Source: Paenibacillus sp. JJ-100 (GTDB lineage: Bacteria > Bacillota > Bacilli > Paenibacillales > Paenibacillaceae). From it: a DNA stretch of 64,000 nucleotides. Positions 17,306-26,334 of the stretch are shown here, one piece after another; positions within the stretch are counted from its first letter, which is position 1; each line of letters begins with the position of its first letter. The position numbers were made by a program, and so were the translations under genes. Location: NCBI RefSeq assembly GCF_948329825.1, contig NZ_CAOJCM010000002.1, positions 1,113,777 to 1,177,776 of the forward strand, given 5' to 3'. The notes beneath the pieces were generated by a model that saw nothing but the letters and a program-made list of their open reading frames with translations, was not told the origin of the DNA and did not search any database.

Positions 17306-17728
17306 ATGAAGGAATATCGTTTGGGCATTGAAGCCACACTCGAAATCATTGGCGGCAAGTGGAAAGCCATCATCATCTGTTTATTAATGTCCGGTGTCAA
17401 AAGAACAGGAGAACTAGAGCGTAGCATGCCCGGCATTTCCCAAAAAGTATTGATTCAACAATTACGCGAATTGGAACGCGATGGTCTTGTCACAAGGCAT
17501 GTCTACCAACAGATGCCTCCCAAAGTAGAGTACGGCCTTACTGAATATGGCGTCACAGCAAATACCATTGTGGATGTGATGTGTGCTTGGGGAAGGGATA
17601 ATATTGCGCTTAGGCAGCAACGAGGGGAAGAGGTTGTTTTGTTATCCGATGGCGATGGCGATTCGTTCTTTCACAGTTCTCCATCGCTCTCCCTTCTTCC
17701 TCATGAGCGGAGTGAGACCAAAATGTGA
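17306..17728 (+). CDS. HxlR-family transcriptional regulator
   Basis: A 140-residue winged-helix protein. LEIIGGKWKAIIICLL, the recognition region FPGISQ-like MPGISQKVLIQQLRELERDG and the wing PPKVEYGLTEYG define HxlR/DUF24. The N-terminal Cys that many redox-sensing members carry just before the EATLE segment is Gly here; Cys residues remain in helix 2 and in VMCAWG, so oxidation sensing may differ. The last 30 residues are a poorly conserved Ser-rich tail. It is divergent from the quinone reductase gene and probably represses it. Confidence 0.9.
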   Translation: MKEYRLGIEATLEIIGGKWKAIIICLLMSGVKRTGELERSMPGISQKVLIQQLRELERDGLVTRHVYQQMPPKVEYGLTEYGVTANTIVDVMCAWGRDNIALRQQRGEEVVLLSDGDGDSFFHSSPSLSLLPHERSETKM

Positions 17729-17893
17729 AATATTCCTCATTCAACCTTCATCTATCAAATACCACCTCTATAGTAAAATATGATTATTATCATAATAATG
17801 ATGCAGTTAAATGAATCCTGTAGCACAACTCACTTACCGAGGCAAACAGGCACTTGATTTTATCCAATCCTTGTCGTCAGGAGGTTTTTTTGA

Positions 17894-18613
17894 ATGAAGA
17901 AATATATTGTATTTGGTGCGAGTAAAGGATTAGGTGATGCATTCGTCCGTGGAGTGCCGCAGGCAGGAGATAAAGTCTGGGTTGTATCCCGCAGCAAGCC
18001 GGAAAGTCTGAAACTGAAGGACGGTGTACAGCGAATATGGATTCAGGCAGATCTCTCTGAGCTTCAGGCTGCCAAACAGATCACGGAGCAGCTGCGTAAC
18101 GAAAAGCTGGATGTACTGATTTATAACGTGGGGATCTGGGAAAAGGAAGGCTTCGAAGACCACTACACCTTCGACCAGGATGAGCCTTCCGATATTCAGA
18201 ACCTGATACATGTGAACGTAACGTCCACTATTGTATGTATTCAAGCTTTACTTCCTCAACTTCGCAAGTCTGCAGCAGGAAAGATCATTCTTATTGGCTC
18301 TACAGCCGGATTAAGCAATGCGGGTAGCACTCAGGTTTCTTTTGTTGCATCCAAGTTCGCGATACGTGGAATTACAGAAGCTCTGCGGGAACATACAAGA
18401 AAAGATCGTATTGCTGTAACCTGCATTAATCCGGGAGAGCTGGCAGCAGAGATTCCGTACGAAGAAGGAATAGAACGTGCACTTTCTGAGTATGACGGGA
18501 CACGTATCCCCCTTCAAGATATGGTATCGATCGTCCGTTGTATTGTGAGCCTGTCCAAGGCAGCCTGTGTGAAAGAGATTAACGTACCCGCTCTTACTGA
18601 TTTGAATACATAG
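17894..18613 (+). CDS. Short-chain dehydrogenase/reductase family protein lacking the catalytic Tyr
   Basis: A 239-residue Rossmann-fold SDR. The cofactor loop GASKGLG (residues 8-14), a VSRSKPE segment suiting NADP, DVLIYNVG in place of NNAG, and the catalytic Ser in LIGSTAG are present. In the YxxxK motif the Tyr is Phe: the codon at 18341-18343 is TTT, giving FVASK with Phe150 and Lys154. Tyr is the general acid/base of the family, so normal oxidoreductase activity is doubtful. The frame is intact and a GGAGG precedes the start, so this is not a decaying gene by other signs. It stands alone between HxlR and a pseudogene. Confidence 0.85.
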   Translation: MKKYIVFGASKGLGDAFVRGVPQAGDKVWVVSRSKPESLKLKDGVQRIWIQADLSELQAAKQITEQLRNEKLDVLIYNVGIWEKEGFEDHYTFDQDEPSDIQNLIHVNVTSTIVCIQALLPQLRKSAAGKIILIGSTAGLSNAGSTQVSFVASKFAIRGITEALREHTRKDRIAVTCINPGELAAEIPYEEGIERALSEYDGTRIPLQDMVSIVRCIVSLSKAACVKEINVPALTDLNT

Positions 18614-18665
18614 CAAAAAAGGGATAACTTACTTTCTACGTTCTTGTTGAAACCAGCTGATACAG

Positions 18666-19282
18666 TCATATTAAATATCGGGATATGTGCTCGATCTCCA
18701 TCCACTGTACTCGTTCATGTTCAGGAATATGCTCGTAGATTACATGTGACTTGCCTTGTTGAATGAGCTACTCACGCATTGTAGCAATACGTCCTTTATT
18801 AAAATCAATAAAACGAAAGTGCACCTGACGCAGCTGCTCGAACTCTGCCAGCCGAACGAAAGCTTCTGCTTTGAGGGCTGCATTGATCTCTTTCAGTTCC
18901 AAGACCTCCAGTGCACTCGCCGTCCATAAATATTCAATATCCCGAAGCGATTTCATGTAAACCAGTTCAAGCTGTCTGAGCTGGGCCATATGCGAGAAAT
19001 CACATAATTGTTCCAGCTTGTGACAGACACATGCTTCAGCTTCGCCAATCGCCCGAGAACTCCGGACGCATACTTCTCTATTAGATCCGCGTTGGATATG
19101 TGAAGAATCAAATCAGGTCTCAGAGAGAAAACGCTCGCATCCAATTCGGCCAAATCCTCGTACGTATCCACACCAACTCGAAAATGAACGATTGCTCTGC
19201 GTCGCTACTGTTCAACTGCCTGCTTCATTTTTTCTGCATTCCATGGCATTCCTTGTATGGAAGCATGCCAACCCTGAGTCAT
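18666..19282 (-). pseudogene. Broken leucine-rich-repeat-like gene
   Basis: From an ATG at 19282 with a GGGGAGAGGGAAG site, the frame runs MTQGWHASIQGMPW..., meets an in-frame TAG at about 19207, continues with YEDLAELDASVFSLRPD, shifts frame near 19025 (after LAKLKHVSV), continues with MAQLRQLELVYMKSLRD and LEVLELKEINAALKAEAF, meets a second in-frame TAG at 18768-18770 and reads on for 34 codons (SHVIYEHIPEHERVQWMEIE) to TGA at 18666. Together this restores a coherent protein of about 205 residues with leucine-rich-repeat-like spacing in the middle. Three lesions indicate a pseudogene of unknown function. Confidence 0.75.
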
Positions 19283-19488
19283 CTTCCCTCTCCCCTATCT
19301 TGTCTGGTTCACAACAAATTCCTAATAATCCTATTCATTCCATTATGAACAACCTTCACTGAATGGAATACCCGTATGTTGTTTATCACTATATTTTTTT
19401 CGACAAAAATATACACAAATCTACATAGTATGCCGAAATATAACTCAAGGGTTTGCAACTTCTTATTAAGAATTTGGGGAGATGAAAC

Positions 19489-21561
19489 ATGTTAAATACT
19501 TTCAAAAAGCAGGGAAACAAAAGGACACGTACATCGAGTATCGCCAATACACTGTCCATCGTGCTGTTGATTATCATTGTTGTCGTGTTTACTGTACTCG
19601 GGACTTTCATGTTTGCAAGCACAAGAAACATCTTGGTCCAACAACAGGAATCCATGCTCCAGACCAAAACACAAGCTATTGTTAGTGAATTTGACGCATT
19701 GTTCAAGGAAAAGGGCGCACTGGTTAAACAAATGTCTACTAATAAATTATTCAGGCAATACATAGAAACAACCAAATCAGCAGCAGAAGCAGCCACTTCT
19801 ACTTATGCTGCTGAAACAAGGGATACCCTCGCGGCAATTGTGAAGGCCGAGCCTTCATTTAACGACGCTTGGATTGCCGGTCTGGATGGTAAAGGATTCT
19901 GGATGCAAAATGACGGCGTAGTATCTGCTCCTGACTTCGATATCCAGGCACGTCCTTACTATCAGCCGATAAAAGATGCCGACGGGCTCTACTATTCTGA
20001 TCCGTACATTGACATTGCTGCTAGCAAAGTACTCATGGGTATTTTTTATCCAATCAAGGATGATAACAACAACATGATCGGATTCGCCGCAGCAGATATC
20101 CTCTTTACCGATATTCCAAGCATTATGAAGAGTTACTCTCTGGGCAGCACAGGCTATTCCTTGTTGCTATCCAAAAGTGGGGAGATTCTGTATCATCCGG
20201 ATGAGCGTAAAGTGCTGAAGGAAAACATTGTGAACAGTACGGGTGATATGGGCAAAGTGGGTAAAAAAATGATGGCTGGTGAATCGGGCATTGAACTGAT
20301 GAACGACAATGGGGAACGTCGTTACATCGGGTATGCAACGAGCAAGGACACAGGATGGTCCGTAGGCCTGACAATCTCAGAGAAAGAAGTACTGGCGGAG
20401 CTTCGAACATTTACATGGATTACACTTGGGGGATTCGTAGCCGCTACGCTTCTGCTTGTCATCATCTGTTATGTTACTCTTCGTCGTCTATTGCGTACTA
20501 TACCGCAGCTACTCAGAAAAATTGAACAGATTGAGCAAGGTGATCTGACGGTTCAACTGGATATTCAATCGAATAATGAAATTGGACAAATTGCTAATGG
20601 CTTGAATTCCATGGTGCAGAAGATTCAAAGCATGCTGCAAATCGTGGGCAATTCTTCTCAAGTGCTGAACCAATCCTCCCAGGACTTGCAATCGATATCT
20701 TCAAGAACTGCTGTGACCATGAATGATACATCTACAGCGATCAACGAGATCGCCAATGCAACCAATTATCAGTCTGTTGAAACAGAGAACATTCTACGTA
20801 AAACGGGCTCGTTATCGAAACAAATTGATGAAATTGCTGAAGATACACAGGCTATGGGAGTCATGGTGCAAACCTCTGCGGATCAAAGTGGTCAGGGGCT
20901 AGTCGTTGTCGAGCAACTATCCAAATGGTCGGCAGAGAATCATAATTCCACTCAATCCATCTCTATGATTATTAAGGAGATCGATCTGAGCCGGAATGAA
21001 ATATCCAGTTTTGTGGATACAGTGAAACAAATTGCCTCTCAAACGAATCTGCTCGCACTTAATGCTTCCATTGAGGCTGCACGTGCCGGGGAACATGGCA
21101 GAGGATTCGCTGTCGTTGCAGAAGAAGTTCGCAAGCTGGCTGAACAGACCGCGCTGGCAACAGAAGAAATCAACAAAAAGGTACACGTTATTGAAGAGAA
21201 AACATCTTTATCGGTTGAACACATTATGCAAGGCATGAAGATAGCGGAAGAAAACACCAAGTCCGTAGAAGACACCAAGCAAGTGTTCTACACCATCAAC
21301 AGAGACCTCGAAGAACTCAAACTACGAATGGCACAGATCACAAGCAGCACGGTCAATGTACATCAACACAAAGACGAGATTTTTCAGGCACTGGAGATTA
21401 TCTCATCAACTACTGAAGAGAATTCTGCCTCAACTGAAGAAGTCAGCGCGAGTACGCAGGAACAACTGGAGAGTATTCAGCAGGTAGCCGATCTGTCGAA
21501 TCAGTTAAATCAGCTGTCTACCAAACTGCAGGAAGAGCTGAGTCACTTCAAGGTAGAGTAA
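19489..21561 (+). CDS. Methyl-accepting chemotaxis protein
   Basis: A 690-residue transmembrane chemoreceptor. TM1 about 22-45, a periplasm-side dCache-type sensing domain about 46-300 (contains [17 protein letters not shown] and [18 protein letters not shown]), TM2 about 305-328, HAMP about 329-385 and the cytoplasmic signalling hairpin to the end. The tip sequence [20 protein letters not shown] lacks only minor changes from the CheA/CheW-binding consensus, followed by [19 protein letters not shown]. No CheR-tethering pentapeptide is present. dCache domains of Bacillota commonly bind amino acids or other small ligands. GGGGAGATGAAAC precedes the ATG. Confidence 0.94.
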   Translation: MLNTFKKQGNKRTRTSSIANTLSIVLLIIIVVVFTVLGTFMFASTRNILVQQQESMLQTKTQAIVSEFDALFKEKGALVKQMSTNKLFRQYIETTKSAAEAATSTYAAETRDTLAAIVKAEPSFNDAWIAGLDGKGFWMQNDGVVSAPDFDIQARPYYQPIKDADGLYYSDPYIDIAASKVLMGIFYPIKDDNNNMIGFAAADILFTDIPSIMKSYSLGSTGYSLLLSKSGEILYHPDERKVLKENIVNSTGDMGKVGKKMMAGESGIELMNDNGERRYIGYATSKDTGWSVGLTISEKEVLAELRTFTWITLGGFVAATLLLVIICYVTLRRLLRTIPQLLRKIEQIEQGDLTVQLDIQSNNEIGQIANGLNSMVQKIQSMLQIVGNSSQVLNQSSQDLQSISSRTAVTMNDTSTAINEIANATNYQSVETENILRKTGSLSKQIDEIAEDTQAMGVMVQTSADQSGQGLVVVEQLSKWSAENHNSTQSISMIIKEIDLSRNEISSFVDTVKQIASQTNLLALNASIEAARAGEHGRGFAVVAEEVRKLAEQTALATEEINKKVHVIEEKTSLSVEHIMQGMKIAEENTKSVEDTKQVFYTINRDLEELKLRMAQITSSTVNVHQHKDEIFQALEIISSTTEENSASTEEVSASTQEQLESIQQVADLSNQLNQLSTKLQEELSHFKVE

Positions 21562-21655
21562 ACTATGGTGCTCCCCTGCTCTTCTCTTTTGTACGCTATC
21601 CATTTATTATTAAACGATAGGTGCACGAAGAGTATTGGAGGCTGATGGACTGATC

Positions 21656-22831
21656 ATGAAATTTGCAAAACGAATGGAACACTTTAGTGAAGGGATCTTC
21701 ACCAAACTGCTAGACATCAAACGACAACGGCTGGAGAATGATCAACCTGTGATTGATCTAAGCGTTGGAACGCCAAACATTCCGCCAGCACCGCATATTA
21801 TGAAGGAACTCTGTGAAGCCGCCGCAGATCCCGCGAATTACATCTACGCCGTGAACGATCAGAAAGAGCTGCTTCAGGCAGCAAGCGACTGGTACAGAGA
21901 GCGGTATCACGTAGAACTGGACCCGAGAACCGAAATTTGCTCGCTGCTCGGCTCACAGGAAGGGCTTGCGCACATTTCTCTCTCCATCGTAGATGAAGGT
22001 GATCTTGTGCTTGTCCCTGATCCATGTTATCCCGTATTCGCAGATGGGCCACTTCTTGCTGGAGCAGAACTATATTACATGCCGCAAAAAGAAGAACACA
22101 ACTACGTCATTCAGCTCCATGACATTCCTGAATCTGTTGCAGAACGAGCTAAGTTCATGCTTGTATCGTATCCGAATAATCCAACAACGGCGATGGCACC
22201 AGACTCATTTTATACAGATCTGATCGCTTTCGCCAAAAAATACGATATTATTGTGCTACATGATAACGCTTATAGCGAGCTTGTATTTGATCACAAAACA
22301 TGCGGCAGCTTTCTTTCTTACCCCGGCGCAATGGATGTGGGGATTGAGTTTAACTCCCTATCCAAAACCTATGGACTCGCTGGGGCACGAATCGGTTTTT
22401 GCATGGGGAATGCAGAGATTGTCTCTATGTTGAAAAAGCTTAAGTCCAATATGGATTACGGCATGTTTCTCCCCATCCAGAAGGCGGCGATTGCAGCCAT
22501 TACAGGAGATCAAAGTGAGGTAGAGCGGGTAAGAGAGATCTATGAAGTAAGGCGCAACATGTTATGTGAAGGCTTCGCTAAACTGGGCTGGCATATTGCC
22601 AAACCCGAAGCCACTATGTTCATCTGGACACGAATTCCAGCACATTATGACACATCCGAAGCTTTCGCCACGGATCTGGTTACACGCGCAGGTGTTATTG
22701 TTACGCCAGGCAGCGCCTTTGGGCCTTCAGGTGAAGGTTACATCAGAATTGCTCTGGTACAGGAGATAGATCAGCTCCAACAAGCTCTTCAGTATGTAGA
22801 GAACAGTGGTATCCTGATTTCTGAATCATAG
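21656..22831 (+). CDS. PLP-dependent class I/II aminotransferase (LL-diaminopimelate aminotransferase-like)
   Basis: A 391-residue fold-type I PLP enzyme. Visible are DLSVGTPNIPPAPH near the N-terminus, the SYPNNPTTA segment that binds the substrate carboxylate, Asp in IVLHDNAYSELVF, and the cofactor Lys in NSLSKTYGLAGARIGF; the C-terminus has the conserved RIAL arginine. Best resemblance is to the aspartate/LL-diaminopimelate aminotransferase group, but other amino acid specificities are possible. I use the ATG at 21656, 14 bases after GGAGG; an upstream TTG overlapping that site is unlikely. Confidence 0.87.
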   Translation: MKFAKRMEHFSEGIFTKLLDIKRQRLENDQPVIDLSVGTPNIPPAPHIMKELCEAAADPANYIYAVNDQKELLQAASDWYRERYHVELDPRTEICSLLGSQEGLAHISLSIVDEGDLVLVPDPCYPVFADGPLLAGAELYYMPQKEEHNYVIQLHDIPESVAERAKFMLVSYPNNPTTAMAPDSFYTDLIAFAKKYDIIVLHDNAYSELVFDHKTCGSFLSYPGAMDVGIEFNSLSKTYGLAGARIGFCMGNAEIVSMLKKLKSNMDYGMFLPIQKAAIAAITGDQSEVERVREIYEVRRNMLCEGFAKLGWHIAKPEATMFIWTRIPAHYDTSEAFATDLVTRAGVIVTPGSAFGPSGEGYIRIALVQEIDQLQQALQYVENSGILISES

Positions 22832-22897
22832 GTCTATAGATAGATATATTGATAGATGATAAGGCAGCAATTCTGCTGTGAACAAAAATCAACAAAC

Positions 22898-22942
22898 GCA
22901 AAAGAAGCACCAAACCCATTGGAATTGGGTTTGGTGCTTCTT
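22898..22942. terminator. Bidirectional terminator between convergent genes
   Basis: AAAGAAGCACCAAACCCA and TGGGTTTGGTGCTTCTTT form an 18-bp perfect stem with a 7-base loop, flanked by A and T runs. It serves the aminotransferase and the siderophore permease genes, whose stop codon overlaps its edge. Confidence 0.92.
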
Positions 22943-24994
22943 TTATTTCATGGCTTTGCGCCAGCTCGAGCGGTACATCAGATACAAGAAGTATGGCGTA
23001 CCGATCAAAGCGATGAGAATACCCGATGGAATCTCAGTTGGCGCCATCACTGTTCTGCCGATTGTATCTGCAAGCACGAGCATAACTGCTCCTGCCAGTG
23101 CGGAGAGAAACATAGACTGTCTCAGTTTATGTCCTGTCAGCAAGCGAACCATATGCGGAGCAATCAGACCGATGAATCCGACAGTTCCTACGCATGCGAC
23201 AGCCCCGGCAGCAAGCAATACACCTACGGTCATGGCCAGCAGACGAGTACGACGTACATTCATGCCAAGCCCGGAAGCACTGTTATCATCAAATACGAGC
23301 AGTTCGAACCTGCGAGCAAGCCACCAGGCTACTGGAACGAGAATCAGCAGGAATATACCAATAACCTTGACTTGATCCCAAGTACGGGCGTAGGTGCTAC
23401 CTGTCAACCAGATATAACCGCTGCTACCGTACACGGCTCCGCGCACGATCAGAATCTGAATGCCTGCACCTGCAATAGCTGACATGGCGATACCTAGCAA
23501 AACGACTGCGGATGGATTCAAGCCTTTTTTCCAGGAAAGCGAAAATACCAGTGTAGCCGCAATCGCGGCTCCAACTATAGCCGCAATGGGCAGAAGGTAC
23601 ATCGGTAACTCAGGCCACAGTATGAACACCATCATAGCACCAAGCCCCGCGCCAGAAGATACCCCTACGATGGATGCGTCTGCTAGCGGATTCCGTACAG
23701 CCATCTGAATAAGCACTCCGCTGATAGCAAGTGCTGCCCCGGCTCCAGCAGCAACCAAGGTGCGCGGAATTCGCAGCTGGATCAGTGCAGAGAACATACC
23801 ATCAGATTGGAACAAACTTGGCAACAGATCAGCTAGTGGAATACGCATTCCACCAAACATTGTGCTGAGCAGAACCAGAACGATTGTAATGATTGAGAAC
23901 AGGATAGCCATTGGTACGAAAGCAAAACGGCGCACGCGCCCTCCTGTGCTCATTGATGTCGTCATGCCCGCTCCATTCCCGGCTTTCATCCGGGTCAAGA
24001 CCAGCCAGATTAACCAAGGCGCACCAATGATCGCCATAACAGCACCTGTTGGTAGTTCCATACTGGAGTTATGTATCATTTTGGCAAGCACATCTGCGCC
24101 CACCAGCAGCGCTGCTCCCCACACGAATACGCCGGGAATCAAAAGACGGTTGGAACGAACGCCGCTCAGACGAACCAGGTGCGGAGCAACCAGACCTACA
24201 AAACCGATCGGTCCAATAACACTGACAATAACAGCAGCCAGAACTACCGCAATAATCAATCCACCTGTTCGGGCGAGCCCTACTCTTTGGCCTAAGGAGG
24301 ATGCGGTGGATTCATCCAGTTCGAGCATATCCCACTGTTTGGACAGAATCAGAGCCAGCAACGTGACTCCCGTAACCAAAGGCCAAGCATAGTTTACACC
24401 AGTCCAGTCATTCTGGACGAGTGTACCTGAACCCCACAGGAACAAACCTTGTGTTTCCATCGAGAAAAAAATATGCAAAGCACTCGTAAATGAACCAAGT
24501 ACCATCGATACAATCATACCGGACAAAGCTAGCCGTACTGGAGTGGATGTACGCCCGCCACCCATAAAATAAGCTGCAAACGCTGCAAATAAACCACCCA
24601 CGGCAGCAAATAGAAACGGTGACTTGCTAAGTACGCCTGGAAAAAGAATGGCACCAAGCACGACGATAAAATACGCCCCAGCATTGATCCCCAGGGTATC
24701 CGAGGCAGCAAGCGGGTTACGAGTAATGGTCTGTAACAGCGCACCCGCAACAGCCAGTGCACCACCTGCAAGAATGCCGATCACGGTACGTGGCATACGT
24801 AAATCCCATATCATATTATGCTCGAGTGTATCCTGTCTGTTTGTAAGCGCGCTCCAAACATCGTGCAGAGAAAGGGCTGCCTCCCCATAACACAGACTTA
24901 CAAAAAAAAGCACGACAAGGGCGGTGAGACCGCCCCCATAGATGCTTATGATTCGCCAGCGTTTAGCTGGCGTAGCTTGTTGACTCAGACTCAT
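22943..24994 (-). CDS. Fused double FecCD-type siderophore permease (FhuB-like)
   Basis: A 683-residue membrane protein consisting of two complete FecCD permease units in tandem (about 1-335 and 350-683), with about 20 membrane helices. Each half has its ATPase-coupling signature: GLVAPHLVRL in the first and GLIAPHMVRL in the second. Such fusions are known for FhuB-type ferric siderophore importers, where one chain forms the whole channel. It overlaps the binding-protein stop by 4 bases (ATGA), so the two are translationally coupled. No ATPase gene is adjacent; a shared ATPase of the FhuC/YusV type encoded elsewhere must be assumed. Confidence 0.92.
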   Translation of the reverse strand: MSLSQQATPAKRWRIISIYGGGLTALVVLFFVSLCYGEAALSLHDVWSALTNRQDTLEHNMIWDLRMPRTVIGILAGGALAVAGALLQTITRNPLAASDTLGINAGAYFIVVLGAILFPGVLSKSPFLFAAVGGLFAAFAAYFMGGGRTSTPVRLALSGMIVSMVLGSFTSALHIFFSMETQGLFLWGSGTLVQNDWTGVNYAWPLVTGVTLLALILSKQWDMLELDESTASSLGQRVGLARTGGLIIAVVLAAVIVSVIGPIGFVGLVAPHLVRLSGVRSNRLLIPGVFVWGAALLVGADVLAKMIHNSSMELPTGAVMAIIGAPWLIWLVLTRMKAGNGAGMTTSMSTGGRVRRFAFVPMAILFSIITIVLVLLSTMFGGMRIPLADLLPSLFQSDGMFSALIQLRIPRTLVAAGAGAALAISGVLIQMAVRNPLADASIVGVSSGAGLGAMMVFILWPELPMYLLPIAAIVGAAIAATLVFSLSWKKGLNPSAVVLLGIAMSAIAGAGIQILIVRGAVYGSSGYIWLTGSTYARTWDQVKVIGIFLLILVPVAWWLARRFELLVFDDNSASGLGMNVRRTRLLAMTVGVLLAAGAVACVGTVGFIGLIAPHMVRLLTGHKLRQSMFLSALAGAVMLVLADTIGRTVMAPTEIPSGILIALIGTPYFLYLMYRSSWRKAMK

Positions 24995-25992
24995 TTGGTA
25001 ATCGCCTCAACCACACCGTCCACCAGCACTTTAGAAGAAATCGGTCCGCCAAATGTCCATGTTGTGCTGTCCAGTTGGTACGTACGTTTTTCTTTAACGA
25101 AGTTCAATCCATTCCAGACTGAATTATTTTTCATTGCTGCTCCAAACACATCATCGTCTGGTTGCGTAATATAGATAAAGTTACTGTCTTGTATAGCTGA
25201 TAAGGATTCAATACCTACTGTAGAGAAACCATAGTTCTCCAGTTTGTCTGGCTGCCAATCATTGACCATACCAATGTTTTTCAGCGTACCTACCACCACG
25301 GAATTATCCGAGAACAAACGTAGGGAAGCTGCATTTTGGTAAGTGAATGCCTGTGTCAGTACAAAATGGAAGTTATCTTTCCCAGCCGCAGCCAGCTTAT
25401 CTTTTGCTTCTACATAATGTTGATCGAGGTCGCTTAATACTTCTTTGGCCTTGTCTTCTTTGCCTAGAGCTGTAGCAATGGTATTAAAGATCGTAATCAT
25501 TTTGTCATGGTTATAACCGTCGCCATCGTATGGATCGAACTCCAGCGTTGGAGCAATAGCTTTCAGTTGTTCATATACATTGGAATTATTGTCTGCATTC
25601 GCAATGATCAGATCCGGCTTCAGTGCTGCGATGGCCTCCATATTCGGTTCACTGCGTGTTCCGACATCTGTAACGCTGTCATCCAGAGCTGCTTCGTCCG
25701 TTACATATACTTTATAATTGGCATTATCAGCATTACCTACAGGCTGGACCCCCAAGGCAACAACATCTTCTGTGTAGGTCCATTCCAGTGTAACAACACG
25801 TGTAGCAGGCTTGTCGAGTGTAAGTTCCCCACGTTTGTGCTGTACAGTAATCGGTCCAGCAGACTCCTCAGCAGGAGCACTGCCCGAACCAGACCCTTCA
25901 CTTGCTTGTGGAGTTGAAGCGGTTTTACCGCAACCCGCCAGCACCAATACAAACGCCATCATAATTAGCAGTGCATGTAACCCTTTTTTCAT
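24991..25992 (-). CDS. Iron-siderophore ABC transporter substrate-binding lipoprotein
   Basis: A 333-residue class III binding protein (FecB/FhuD-like). A lipoprotein signal ends in VLAGC (Cys about 21), followed by a Ser/Gly-rich tether and the two-lobed domain: TRVVTLEWTYTEDVVALGV opens lobe 1, NMEAIAALKPDLIIAN and YEQLKAIAPTLEF are typical, and lobe 2 ends with VWNGLNFVKEKRTYQLD. It delivers ferric siderophore (xenosiderophore or ferric citrate type; not resolvable) to the fused permease encoded next. A Fur box lies 53 bases upstream of the start. Confidence 0.92.
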   Translation of the reverse strand: MKKGLHALLIMMAFVLVLAGCGKTASTPQASEGSGSGSAPAEESAGPITVQHKRGELTLDKPATRVVTLEWTYTEDVVALGVQPVGNADNANYKVYVTDEAALDDSVTDVGTRSEPNMEAIAALKPDLIIANADNNSNVYEQLKAIAPTLEFDPYDGDGYNHDKMITIFNTIATALGKEDKAKEVLSDLDQHYVEAKDKLAAAGKDNFHFVLTQAFTYQNAASLRLFSDNSVVVGTLKNIGMVNDWQPDKLENYGFSTVGIESLSAIQDSNFIYITQPDDDVFGAAMKNNSVWNGLNFVKEKRTYQLDSTTWTFGGPISSKVLVDGVVEAITK

Positions 25993-26044
25993 ATCTCTTG
26001 TCTCCTCTGTTGTTATGTATTCATTCTGTTGTTATGTTTTTATA

Positions 26045-26059
26045 TGATAACAATTATCA
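26045..26059. promoter_or_regulatory. Fur box of the siderophore uptake operon
   Basis: TGATAACAATTATCA differs at one base from the 7-1-7 Bacillus Fur consensus TGATAATnATTATCA. It lies in the 342-base spacer upstream of the binding-protein gene; apart from this site and the terminator at 26196-26238 I see nothing in that spacer. Confidence 0.85.
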
Positions 26060-26195
26060 TTATCACCTATGGAATTCTTTTTTGTCAACGTTGCCTTATA
26101 ATTTTCACATTCTTATTTTCATCCGAACGAGGAAACATCCCTCTCAGGCCATCCCTTCCTGTCCGATATGTGTTGAACTTATGCTTAACGAATGT

Positions 26196-26238
26196 AATAA
26201 AGAAAAGGAAGAACTCCTTGTGGATCGAGTCCTTCCTT
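26196..26238 (-). terminator. Terminator of the PTS-like gene
   Basis: On the minus strand AAGGAAGGACTC pairs with GAGTTCTTCCTT (one G-U pair) across a 10-base loop and runs into TTCTTTATT. A further outer pairing GAATGTAA/TTACATTC extends the hairpin to 26190-26248. Confidence 0.75.
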
Positions 26239-26334
26239 GTTTACATTCATATCTAACTCATACTCTATACGGGCTTATCCCCTCTTTTGCCTTCCGTATT
26301 TCGAATTATGACCAAAGAGAGGATTAGATTTCAA

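Noticed and set aside
22943-24994. Two separate permease genes with a missed stop in the middle
   Set aside because: The frame is continuous for 683 codons with a normal linker between halves, and fused FhuB-type permeases are known.
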